Assembly: GCF_000946815.1 (NCBI RefSeq)
Contig: NZ_CDRZ01000259.1
Span: 1-48,765 of the forward strand
Length of the DNA stretch: 48,765 bases
Direction: 5' to 3'
Origin: Syntrophaceticus schinkii
Lineage (GTDB): Bacteria > Bacillota > DSM-12270 > Thermacetogeniales > Thermacetogeniaceae
In this document: piece by piece, positions 24,391 to 32,938 of the stretch
Layout: each line of letters starts with the position of its first letter
Position numbering within the stretch: position 1 is the first letter of the stretch
Notes under the pieces: model-generated
Database searches by the model: none
Seen by the model: the letters and a program-made list of their open reading frames with translations, nothing else
Told to the model about the DNA's origin: nothing
Position numbers and translations under genes: made by a program

Positions 24391-25425
24391 TTACCTGCAC
24401 AGGTATTGATAAGCCTCTCCTGCTGCCGCTTTAGCATGGCCAACAGTCTGTGGTATATCCTTTGGCCCCTGACACACTCCAGCCAGGAAAACACCGTTTT
24501 GACCAGTTTTGACACTGCTCTCTCCCCCTGCCATAAAACCGTAGGGGTCTAGGTCGATACCCAGCTGATCGGCAATATCCTGGCTTCCCTTGGTTGGAGT
24601 AATGGCCAGTGATAACACAATCAGGTCATATTTATCTTCACCCTGCTTACCCTCACAGGAATCGGTGTACCGCACTGTTAGACGATCATACGGGAAACCG
24701 TAAATCTTGGAAGGAATAGCTCTGATCAGTTTGACCTTATCGGTTTCCTGCAAGGTTTCTTTAAATACGCTGAATCCCTTGCCAAAGCTCTGGAAATCCA
24801 TATAGAATATATCGATCTCAGCATCGGGCAGGTCTTTCCGGATTATTTTGGCGAGTTTGGCAGCATACATACAGCATACCCTGGAGCAGTAGCCGTTACC
24901 GATAGACAGGTCACGGCTCCCTACACACTGGATGAAACCAATCTTCTTGATATCATCACCATATGCCGCATTGATACTCCCCTTCTCTTTGATCGCTTCT
25001 TCTAATTCCTGTCCTGTGATCACATTTTTCTCCTGTCCGTAGGCAAATTCATTTCTCTTGCTGAGATCATATGGGTCAAATCCGGTTGCTATGATTACTG
25101 CCTGGGCTTCAATAGAATGAGTCTTTTTACCTGAGACAACTTTAGCTTTGAATCCCTTCCCATTTTTACCGATCTCTGTTACAGATGCATTGGTGTACAC
25201 CTGAATTTTGGGTTCCTGTATGACCTGATCTCTCTGCTGAAGAACCAAACAGGCGGCACAACGGTTGCATTCATCAGTTGCCTTGCAGCAGTAGGTAGCG
25301 GCCCTGCCACCGATATCTGAGTCTTTTTCGACGAGAACAACCTCTATCCCACGCTCAGCCATCTCCAGAGCGCTGGTCATTCCTGCGGTACCACCACCGA
25401 TTACTAGTACCTTATTCTTTTCCAA
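24391..25425 (-). CDS. HdrA-like FAD/Fe-S oxidoreductase
   Basis: 344 residues. N-terminal FAD fold (VLVIGGGTAGMTSALEMA) followed by the HdrA cysteine cluster (YCCKATDECNRCAAC) and a second Rossmann part with CVGSRD and CSRVCCMYAAKLA. The C-terminal FAD contact is GVFLAGVCQGPKDIP. It lacks the ferredoxin insertions of full HdrA (about 650 residues or more), so it is a compact flavoprotein core. Last gene of the operon, 27 bases after metF. HdrA proteins bifurcate electrons at the flavin; here it may deliver them to MetFV. TTG start with GGGAGGGG upstream. Confidence 0.88.
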   Translation of the reverse strand: MEKNKVLVIGGGTAGMTSALEMAERGIEVVLVEKDSDIGGRAATYCCKATDECNRCAACLVLQQRDQVIQEPKIQVYTNASVTEIGKNGKGFKAKVVSGKKTHSIEAQAVIIATGFDPYDLSKRNEFAYGQEKNVITGQELEEAIKEKGSINAAYGDDIKKIGFIQCVGSRDLSIGNGYCSRVCCMYAAKLAKIIRKDLPDAEIDIFYMDFQSFGKGFSVFKETLQETDKVKLIRAIPSKIYGFPYDRLTVRYTDSCEGKQGEDKYDLIVLSLAITPTKGSQDIADQLGIDLDPYGFMAGGESSVKTGQNGVFLAGVCQGPKDIPQTVGHAKAAAGEAYQYLCR

Positions 25426-25452
25426 ATTGCACCCCTCCCATTGCCCGCACTG

Positions 25453-26394
25453 TTAAAATGTCGGCCTGGGCAGAAGACCGGCCTTTTCTACCACTGTAGG
25501 TACAATAGACTCCCAGGCTACCGCCATCACATGAACTCCGTCTACACCTTCCATTTCCCTGCACCGGTTGATGTATTCGACTGAGATTTCAACTGCTTCT
25601 GCTTTTCCATCCTCCGCCTTTTCTAGACGCTGGCAGAACTCCTCTGACACGATCATGCCAGGTACTCCTGTCTGCATGTAGCGTGCCATCCTCGGTGACT
25701 TCACAGGCATGATTCCTGCACAAATATGAGCCCGTTCATGCAGACCGCGTTCCCTCGCCAACTCCATGAATTTTTCAAACCGCTCCATGTCCAGGATACA
25801 CTGGGTCTGTACAAAGTCGGCACCAGCTGCGATCTTCTTTTCTAAACGGGTTACACGGAATTCAAAGGGATCTGCAAAGGGGTTCGCAGCACAGCCGATA
25901 AAGAACTTGGGAGCAATTTTACATTCCGCACCACATTCGAAGCAGCCATCATCACGCAGTGTTTTCAGCATATGGATCAACTGCACAGAGTCTACGTCAA
26001 ATACTCCCTTGCATCCCGGATGGTTGCCGAAGGCCTGGTGGTCACCAGTTAAGCAGAGAACGTTGCGTATGCCATGAGCATAAGCACCTAAAAAGTCGCT
26101 CTGCATTGCCAGGCGGTTCCGGTCACGGCAAACCATCTGCAAGTTCGGCTCCATTCCCAATTGAAGCAAGCGCAAAGATGCTGCCCAACTGGAAAGCCGT
26201 ACAACAGCAGTCTGGTTATCCGTAAAGTTAACCGAGTCGACAAGACCCCTCATCTCTTCGGCATGCTTATCAATGTTATCAAAGGTTGCATAGGTCAGTG
26301 GACCAATTTCCCCGGTACAGGCAAACTGACCCGAAGCAAGTACCTTTTCCAGATTACTTCCAGATTTCAAGTTTTCAGGTTTAATCTCTTTCAA
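25453..26394 (-). CDS. metF: Methylenetetrahydrofolate reductase, catalytic subunit
   Basis: 313 residues, FAD-dependent TIM-barrel reductase producing methyl-THF for the acetyl-CoA pathway. Seen: GEIGP near the N terminus (catalytic acid), CLTGDHQAFGNHPG, IGCAANPFADP, GADFVQTQCILD and GIMPVKSPRMARYM. TTG start with AAAGGAGG nine bases before; it overlaps metV by 14 bases. In acetogens this subunit works only with MetV and an electron-delivering partner, here probably the HdrA-type proteins on each side. Confidence 0.94.
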   Translation of the reverse strand: MKEIKPENLKSGSNLEKVLASGQFACTGEIGPLTYATFDNIDKHAEEMRGLVDSVNFTDNQTAVVRLSSWAASLRLLQLGMEPNLQMVCRDRNRLAMQSDFLGAYAHGIRNVLCLTGDHQAFGNHPGCKGVFDVDSVQLIHMLKTLRDDGCFECGAECKIAPKFFIGCAANPFADPFEFRVTRLEKKIAAGADFVQTQCILDMERFEKFMELARERGLHERAHICAGIMPVKSPRMARYMQTGVPGMIVSEEFCQRLEKAEDGKAEAVEISVEYINRCREMEGVDGVHVMAVAWESIVPTVVEKAGLLPRPTF

Positions 26395-27052
26395 GGGTCA
26401 ATTCCTCCTTTACCAGTTTTCTTGGTCCCTCATTGCGGTGCCAGTTCTTAGCCGGTATGTATTCGGCCATCTTTTCGAGCTGTCCCAGGGCACTCAATCG
26501 TTCGTAAATTAAATGCCAGACACAGTCAATTTCTTTGGAGACCTCGCATTTCCCATTTTGAGAACCACCACATGGGCCATTTAATAAATGCTTGGAACAA
26601 CGCGCAATAGGGCATAGACCCCCTGTTTTATCCAGGACACATTCTCCACAAGCCATGCAGAATTCTTCCCACTGACCCACATCGCGGTTAGCCCCCAGGA
26701 ATTGAGTGTTAACACCCGGGAAAACAGGAACCGGTTCAACTACTTCGGCCAGATACTGAATTCCGATACCACAGGCCAGGGAAACAACAGCTTCAACTTC
26801 TCTTACATTATCCTGGAACTTGTCCAGATACTCTTTGTCGCACTGGCGCTCTACCGTCTGTTCCAGCACCTCTATGGGGTTGCCTTCCTTCTGACGTGCC
26901 ATGCGGATCTGAGATGCCAGCAGACCAACCTCTTTCTCGCCTCCAGCCAGGCAGACGGTGACACAGCCATAGCAACCTGCTACTAATACTTTTTTATATG
27001 GGGCGATCATCTGAAGGATATCTTCAACAGATTTATTCTCAACAACGATCAT
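26381..27052 (-). CDS. metV: MetV, zinc/Fe-S subunit of methylene-THF reductase
   Basis: 223 residues. The N-terminal part has VAGCYGCVTVCLAGGEKEV; the C-terminal MTHFR_C domain is cysteine-rich (CMACGECVLDKTGGLCPIAR, CSKHLLNGPCGG, KCEV, DCVW). In Moorella MetV binds an Fe-S cluster and passes electrons to the flavin of MetF. The ATG overlaps the hdrA-mvhD stop as ATGA with AAGGTGAT upstream, so the three genes are translationally coupled. Confidence 0.92.
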   Translation of the reverse strand: MIVVENKSVEDILQMIAPYKKVLVAGCYGCVTVCLAGGEKEVGLLASQIRMARQKEGNPIEVLEQTVERQCDKEYLDKFQDNVREVEAVVSLACGIGIQYLAEVVEPVPVFPGVNTQFLGANRDVGQWEEFCMACGECVLDKTGGLCPIARCSKHLLNGPCGGSQNGKCEVSKEIDCVWHLIYERLSALGQLEKMAEYIPAKNWHRNEGPRKLVKEELTLERD

Positions 27053-28774
27053 TTTATCACCTTCCCCGGATTTGATCCTAACTGATTTATTTTATCAACC
27101 ATCGAACGTACGGATGTATTGAACTGGTTTCCCTGGTTTGCAGCCAAATGTATAATCTCTACACGGTCGCCCTCCAGACCAATCTCTGCAAGCCGCCTTT
27201 GTACCTGTTCTTTGCGTTTGTCTGCTCGCTCATTTCCCCAAACGTATTTGCAATTCTCCTTATGGCAAACAAGCAGCATCACTCCGTCGGCCCCTCGCTC
27301 TAAAGCCTTGATCAGATAAAGTGCATCTATTTTTCCGGAGCAAGGAACCGGAACGATCTGTAAGTTTGCTTGTAGCTCGGGCTGCAAGCTCCTGGCATAT
27401 TCCGCTGCCAGCGAACCGGAATTTTCACAAGCATATGCTACTAATTTAGGAGGCTTTGATACTTTTTCTAATATCTCCTGATCCGAGTATAATGGCAGCT
27501 GGATAGCCTTTCCAGGGCATTCTGCCGCACATGTACCACAACGACGGCATGCTAAGGGGTTCATACGAGCTGCAGAGTGGTACATATTGTTTAGAGATTC
27601 ATCATGAACTATTTCGATGGCATGATGGGGACAGCACCTGTAGCACGTCAGGCAAACAGCACATTTTTCGGCATTTACCTGGGGTTGCAAGGCTGGTACC
27701 CGTATTTTTCCTGACGCAAACCGGCCCACTTCAGCTTTAACAGTTTCAACTTCCTTGTCCAGTTCGATACCGTGTATGGGACCATGACAGCTTCCGGCAA
27801 AATAGATCCCTTCGCGATTCGACATTACTGGAAGGAAGTGAACATTGTCGTCCTGGAAAAATCCACCTGGGCCTGTTCGTACATCAAGGGCAACTGCCAG
27901 ATCAGCGGTACCGGGATTTGGAATATAGTCCTCCGCCAGTACCAGGCAATCTGATACAAGTCTAATCTGTTTAATCTGTGGTAAAAATGGTTCCCAATAT
28001 AATACTGTTGCAGCAACTTTTGTTGTAATGATCTGAAGATCGCCGCTATACTTTAAGAAATTAACACCTCGGGCCCTTGCCAGCTCATAATCCTGCTCCA
28101 GATCGTCGGCTGATACCTTCATATCATCATATAATATACTGACATCAGCTCCCTTTTCTTGGAGAGCAATAGCACTGGAAAGTACTGTGGCAAAGGAAAG
28201 CAGAGAATCTTGGTCCGCTTGTCCTAAAATAAAGGCCAACTTCTGGCCGGCATAATCCCTGTTATTCTTTTGAAATTGAGATAGGCTCAGGATGCGCTCT
28301 CCCAGTTTCACACCGTCATATTTGGCTGGATCATAACTAGGTTGAGCTTCAAGCGCAACAACAATGGCCCCGAAATTTTGTTTTGCATGCTTTCCGTTGT
28401 CCAGAAAGCGCACTAAAAATTGACCCGGAAATCCTTCAAGCCCCATTACCTTAACACCAGTATTAACAGTAATATTTTTCTTCCCTTCTATGAGGGAAAT
28501 ACCGTCCCGGGATGAATCATTGTCGATCACGGTAACCGGTTGGCTTTCGCTAACAGCAAGAGCAACAGCGGCCCCTTCTGTTCCACAACCTATCACCAGG
28601 ACCTCCGGGAGCACATTAAGCTCTTCATAAACAACCGCGCCGCGATCCTGCATCTGTAGCAACACCTCGTTTTTGAATTACAGTCTTAACCTTATTCAGA
28701 CCAATAGACTGAGCCAATTTTCCTTCACAGCCACAGAGGTAAATTCCCAATCTGATATTAAAGTTTTTGCTCAT
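27049..28774 (-). CDS. HdrA-MvhD fusion flavoprotein, N-terminal frameshift
   Basis: About 574 residues after repair. The true start is ATG 28774 (GAGGGGGAAACTCA upstream), encoding an HdrA-like N terminus (LGIYLCGCEGKLAQS). The frame breaks at an A5 run (28670-28674); with four A it continues into LLQMQDRG. Then come an FAD fold (VLVIGCGTEGAAVALAV), two [4Fe-4S] motifs (CAVCLTCYRCCP, CRRCGTCAAECP) and an MvhD domain (YACENSG, VPCSGKID, LLVCHKENCKYVWGN) with a [2Fe-2S]-type cysteine set. MvhD domains join Hdr to hydrogenase or formate dehydrogenase. Coupled to metV. HdrB and HdrC are absent from the operon. Confidence 0.85.
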
Positions 28775-28834
28775 TGAGTTTCCCCCTCTTAATGAAAAAC
28801 TTTGATTACACCTCCTCCCTTTATAAAATTTTAG

Positions 28835-28863
28835 TAAGGTCCCGCCATGAAGACGGGACCTTA
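28835..28863. other. Stem-loop between acsE and hdrA-mvhD
   Basis: TAAGGTCCCG (28835-28844) pairs perfectly with CGGGACCTTA (28854-28863). It lies just after the acsE stop and is followed on the minus strand only by CTAAAATTTT, a weak T stretch. It may be a leaky terminator or an mRNA 3'-end stabiliser that sets different expression levels within the operon. Confidence 0.6.
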
Positions 28864-28878
28864 CCAGATTTCATTCGA

Positions 28879-29673
28879 TTACCTGTTACGGAACACCTTT
28901 GCATATGAATCGCAGTAAATTGCCTCGTTGAGCAGCATATCTGCAGATGCAATGGCATCTACCAGTTCATCATCGTTGACATCCATAATCGCAGAGTCGA
29001 GCCCGCAGGTCATCGCCATAACGCAGTAGATACGGTTGATCAACGGACGGAACGGGGTGCCCTGGGAAACGTTGCTCAGCCCTAATGTTGTATGTGGTGC
29101 CGGATCAGACAGCAGTCTGATCTGGCGCAGGGCCTCCAGAACTTCCGGGGCATGATCCTGTGCCACGTTGCAAGGCAGAATGAGCGGGTCGATGAACAGA
29201 TCATCCGGAGCAAGACCAAACTCATCAGCTGATGCTACAAGCTCCATTGCAAATCCTACACGCATATCAGCACTCTTTGGAATACCGGACTTGTCCATGG
29301 TCAAGGCAATGATCTTGGCATTGTATTTCTTAGCCATCGGGAAGACACGCTCGATTTTAGCTCTTTCCGCAGGGCAGGAGTTAATCAATGCACCAGGTTT
29401 GCAGACTTCCAGTCCTGCTTCAATGGCATCATAGTTTGTGGAGTCAAGAGCAATCGGGGTATCACTGACCTCTGTGACAAGCTCACACATCCAGCGCATT
29501 GACTTGACACGGTCGACTGCTGTTGGGCCAACGTTGATATCGAGATACGCAGCGCCGGCTTCATCCTGCTTTTTTGCCCAATCCTGAATCGGTTTGGGGT
29601 CAAACTTGGCAACAGCTTCACCGATATCATTAAACATACCGTTGATTCTCTCACCAATCATATAAAAGGCCAT
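28879..29673 (-). CDS. acsE: Methyl-THF:corrinoid protein methyltransferase
   Basis: 264 residues, matching the family length. A TIM-barrel enzyme that moves the methyl group from methyl-THF to cobalt of the AcsCD corrinoid protein. Pterin-binding motifs are clear: IGERINGMF at the start, YLDINVGP, PIALDSTN, LINSCPAE, IDPLILPC, TTLGLSNVSQG. ATG with AAAGGAGG eight bases before. Between acsD and the HdrA/MetVF genes, so methyl production and transfer are adjacent. Confidence 0.96.
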   Translation of the reverse strand: MAFYMIGERINGMFNDIGEAVAKFDPKPIQDWAKKQDEAGAAYLDINVGPTAVDRVKSMRWMCELVTEVSDTPIALDSTNYDAIEAGLEVCKPGALINSCPAERAKIERVFPMAKKYNAKIIALTMDKSGIPKSADMRVGFAMELVASADEFGLAPDDLFIDPLILPCNVAQDHAPEVLEALRQIRLLSDPAPHTTLGLSNVSQGTPFRPLINRIYCVMAMTCGLDSAIMDVNDDELVDAIASADMLLNEAIYCDSYAKVFRNR

Positions 29674-29723
29674 GGGCTTACCTCCTTTGGTATTATTGAA
29701 AACCTCTCACTTTGGCCAACAAT

Positions 29724-30698
29724 CTAATAGAGATTCGGTTTCATGAGGTCATCAATGTGCTTATTCAGCAGTTTGACGGCTTCCGGGTGTCTCATCAAAA
29801 TGAGGTCCCCTCCTGCCTGTATAAGTGCTGCCGCAGTCATTGCCTCCCACATGATTCCTCTTGGTTTCTGCTCACCCCAACCAGGGCCTGCATCCTCTAG
29901 AGGAGCATTTGCTTCTTTTGCTCTCCATGCTTCTGCACCGGCAACACAGATTACCGGAAAAGCCATCATCTTGTCACCGATCAAGGCACCCCAGCGAGCA
30001 CGCTCCATAATAGAGTAGGAATATTCAATACCATAGCCCAGACCACTGGACATGGGGTCATTGATAATCTTGTTCGGGGCAATACCCATCTCTGTGATCA
30101 TGATGTTCAACTGTTTCAAAATGTTAATGTCAACAGGTGAACGTCCGATAACGCAGTGCTTGCCCATCATGGCTGCAGCTGCGATAGAGCGGTAGTTGTC
30201 CTTTTCCGCAAGTCCTAAGGCTATGTTTTCCCCTGCTGCTGCTTCTCCCACAGCCTGAAGCACATCATTGTCCGCTTCCGGGTGTCCGGGGCCCTCTACC
30301 ATCAAGGGAGCACCGGTGTTTTCCAGGACAGCCTTGACGATTTTTGCACAATCATCCGGAGATTTCGGATTGTCCAACTCAGGATCTGCACCTTTTAGCT
30401 TCAAGTAGATGATATCTGCACCCAGTTCCTCGACTTTCTTTGCCCAGGCTACCGGGTCTTTCCAAACATCACCATAAGATTCGTTAAAAGCCTCGTTCCA
30501 ATCAGGCTCAATATCCCAGATTTCGAAAGCAATGGCTGGGCGGTTCGGAATATCGCCTTCGTACTGGAGAAAAGGAAGTGTAGAACTGCCGCCTAACTTC
30601 ACGGTTTTCGCTCTTGTTCCGCCTTCTTCCTTAGTTGCGCCGAGCACTACTTCCTGAACTGTGCCTGTAAATTTTTCTTTTAGAATTTCTACCGGCAT
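29724..30698 (-). CDS. acsD: Corrinoid Fe-S protein, small subunit
   Basis: 324 residues. TIM-barrel small subunit of CFeSP (VKLGGSSTLPFLQYEGD, FEIWDIEPDW, IIYLKLKGADP, MVEGPGHPEAD). It pairs with AcsC to hold the cobamide that carries the methyl group to acetyl-CoA synthase. ATG with AAAGGAG eight bases before. Overall length and motifs match the Moorella protein from memory. Confidence 0.95.
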   Translation of the reverse strand: MPVEILKEKFTGTVQEVVLGATKEEGGTRAKTVKLGGSSTLPFLQYEGDIPNRPAIAFEIWDIEPDWNEAFNESYGDVWKDPVAWAKKVEELGADIIYLKLKGADPELDNPKSPDDCAKIVKAVLENTGAPLMVEGPGHPEADNDVLQAVGEAAAGENIALGLAEKDNYRSIAAAAMMGKHCVIGRSPVDINILKQLNIMITEMGIAPNKIINDPMSSGLGYGIEYSYSIMERARWGALIGDKMMAFPVICVAGAEAWRAKEANAPLEDAGPGWGEQKPRGIMWEAMTAAALIQAGGDLILMRHPEAVKLLNKHIDDLMKPNLY

Positions 30699-30718
30699 AG
30701 TTTACTCTCCTTTCTTAA

Positions 30719-31462
30719 CTAAAGTGGTAGTTTACCAAACATTTCACGTGTCGCTTGAACTGCGGGGCTGTCAGCCGGTAAATCCAGCATCGGTTTGCCC
30801 TTCAGATCGTAATCCAAGATCATTGAATCGTTTGGAACGACTCCGAGCAGTTTTAGCCCGGTAGCCTTAATCTCACTCTGAAGGGGTGCTGGATCAGATG
30901 TCTTTGTGATAATCAGGTATGCATCGCTGATCTTGATGTTTAAAGACTTTGCCAGTTTGTATATCCTTCCGGCTGTACGCACACCCTTTGCTGTGGCATC
31001 GGAAATCACCAGCAAAATATCAACATCTTCAATTGTTTGGCGGCTGATGTGTTCCATCCCCGCTTCATTATCGACTACCATGTAGTCATAACTTCTGTCC
31101 AAGTTCGCTAAATGTCGTTTCAATATATCAGTTGGAAAACAGTAACATCCTGGCCCTTGTGGCCCTCCCATTACCAGAAGATCAACATATTCAGTTTCGA
31201 TAAGGGCTCGGTGTAGTTCGAACTGCAGGTACGTTTCTTTAGGCATTCCGGTAGGAACATTGCCTTTTTTCATATCAACAAGGATGGAGGATATGGTGTT
31301 TGGTACCTCATATCCTAATGCCTCGTTGAGATTGGCGTTGGCATCTGCATCAACTGCTAGAATTGCACCCTTTTTTTGTTCAACAAGGTGCTTGATTAAG
31401 AGTGCTGCGACGGTGGTCTTGCCTGTCCCACCCTTTCCTGCCATTGCTATGTGTTTTGCCAT
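30719..31462 (-). CDS. acsF: CODH/ACS nickel-insertion ATPase (CooC/AcsF)
   Basis: 247 residues. MinD/ParA-like deviant Walker A (MAGKGGTGKTTVAALL), switch motifs VDADANANLNEALGY and MVVDNEAGMEHISR. A CxC-type nickel site is not evident; the only nearby Cys is in GPGCYCFP, which is CYC as in CooC metal loops. It matures CODH or ACS. It sits between acsC and acsD and is distinct from the cooC at the operon head. Confidence 0.92.
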   Translation of the reverse strand: MAKHIAMAGKGGTGKTTVAALLIKHLVEQKKGAILAVDADANANLNEALGYEVPNTISSILVDMKKGNVPTGMPKETYLQFELHRALIETEYVDLLVMGGPQGPGCYCFPTDILKRHLANLDRSYDYMVVDNEAGMEHISRQTIEDVDILLVISDATAKGVRTAGRIYKLAKSLNIKISDAYLIITKTSDPAPLQSEIKATGLKLLGVVPNDSMILDYDLKGKPMLDLPADSPAVQATREMFGKLPL

Positions 31463-31520
31463 TTATTAAACGCCCTTTCTTTTCTGCAAAAGTGTCCGTC
31501 ACCGGCCAGTTGTTAATTAT

Positions 31521-32843
31521 TTATGCACCTAATTTAAGCTTAGCAAAGGAACTGATCCCGTTAGCCTCACGCGGTCCAACAATAACTTCCCAACCGGAGA
31601 GCTCCTCGATCTTACCCTTGATAGCTGCTACACCACCGGGGATGATCAACTGCTTGTGACTGACCTTTTCGTTGATATCCGCGTCCTTCAGCCAGGGTCC
31701 GATCTCCTCACCGATAAACTTGCCGCCAGCCCATGCTGTTAACACTGATAATCCCTCTGTCTCGAAAGCAATCAGGTAACTGGGCAGCCTGGTGGATTCA
31801 ACTTCAGTCTGGACAGTGTAGAAGGTCAGAGAGAAGTTGGTTGTAATGTAGACCGGGGAATCAGGTGTAACATCACCAATAGCATAAATACCAGGCTCTA
31901 CTGCAATCGGCTTCTGCGGGTCGGTAAAGAGGTTGCTTCTCCAGCTGAACAGAGTAAGCAAGCTGGCCAGTTCTGTGGTCTTCATCACTACGATGCTGGC
32001 GTATTTGGCAACATATGCCTGTGCCTGCATGGCCTCCAGGTAGGGATCCTCTTCTGTGGTGAAGGCAATTGTAGGATACCCGAAGGGCCGGAAGCGTTTC
32101 TTGATAGCCTGACGGCGGATCTGTGTCAGATCAGCAATAACCTTCGAGGTCTCGCGCTCACCTGAATCGAGGATCAATTCTTTGTAGCCTACCTTGCCTG
32201 CCAGGTCAGCAACATCATCGAGGTTTTTGCCCTTAACTACCAGAGGTGCACCGATCTTCTTGGCGACTTCCACCATTTTCTCATAGTTATCAGCATTTGC
32301 AGCATAAAGGATCGGTTTTCTGTCCGCTACTCCAGCTGCAGCAGCCTCCATCGCCGCGGCGTCCTCACTCACCAAAAGTAAAACCTTATCGGTCTTTCCT
32401 GCTGCAGCAGCAACTGCGTCCTTGAAGGTATCTGCATTGCCTGATGCATTGACAACTGCTACACCATCGACCACATACTTCTGGCCGACACGTTCAAAAG
32501 CCAGTCCGTTGATCTCATCGACTTTTGCTGCTACATCAGCATTGTCTGCTACCTCGATAAAAATACCTGTGGGATGATAGAAGGTCTTGTCATGACGGAA
32601 CATAACCTGCTCATCACCCATCTCCAGCACATTGTCCCCCGCCCCCGCTTTAACAAGCTTGATCGGTGGAGCAGTTGCTGAATCCAGGGCTTCCTTGGCT
32701 TCATCAGAAACATAGGGGCACTGATCGAGTGTCGCTTTTCCTGATGCCAAAGCCATTGCGAAAGCCATGCATGTGGGTACACCACACTCTTTGCAGTTTG
32801 TCTTTGGTAGCAGCTTAAAAATAGCTAGTCCTGTTAAACCCAT
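31521..32843 (-). CDS. acsC: Corrinoid Fe-S protein, large subunit
   Basis: 440 residues. An N-terminal [4Fe-4S] domain (CKECGVPTCMAFAMALASGK...C, spacing C-x2-C-x4-C-x16-C) is followed by a TIM barrel and a C-terminal cobamide-binding domain. The cluster reactivates Co(II) to Co(I). The ATG at 32843 has AAAGGAG eight bases before; a GTG two codons upstream is too close to that site. The acsB stop lies 95 bases upstream with a strong stem-loop between. Confidence 0.95.
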   Translation of the reverse strand: MGLTGLAIFKLLPKTNCKECGVPTCMAFAMALASGKATLDQCPYVSDEAKEALDSATAPPIKLVKAGAGDNVLEMGDEQVMFRHDKTFYHPTGIFIEVADNADVAAKVDEINGLAFERVGQKYVVDGVAVVNASGNADTFKDAVAAAAGKTDKVLLLVSEDAAAMEAAAAGVADRKPILYAANADNYEKMVEVAKKIGAPLVVKGKNLDDVADLAGKVGYKELILDSGERETSKVIADLTQIRRQAIKKRFRPFGYPTIAFTTEEDPYLEAMQAQAYVAKYASIVVMKTTELASLLTLFSWRSNLFTDPQKPIAVEPGIYAIGDVTPDSPVYITTNFSLTFYTVQTEVESTRLPSYLIAFETEGLSVLTAWAGGKFIGEEIGPWLKDADINEKVSHKQLIIPGGVAAIKGKIEELSGWEVIVGPREANGISSFAKLKLGA

Positions 32844-32887
32844 TGTCACTTCTCCTTTCTATTGTTTTCTTCTTTTAAAGAAACCGG

Positions 32888-32921
32888 ATTTGGAGCCGCC
32901 ATCTGAAATAGGCGGCTCCAA
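32888..32921. other. Stem-loop between acsB and acsC
   Basis: TTTGGAGCCGCC (32888-32899) pairs perfectly with GGCGGCTCCAAA (32910-32921) around a 10-base loop, just after the acsB stop. There is no T run directly after the stem on the minus strand, so it is more likely an RNA-stability or processing element than a terminator. Confidence 0.65.
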
Positions 32922-32938
32922 AACCTGGTATCTTTACC

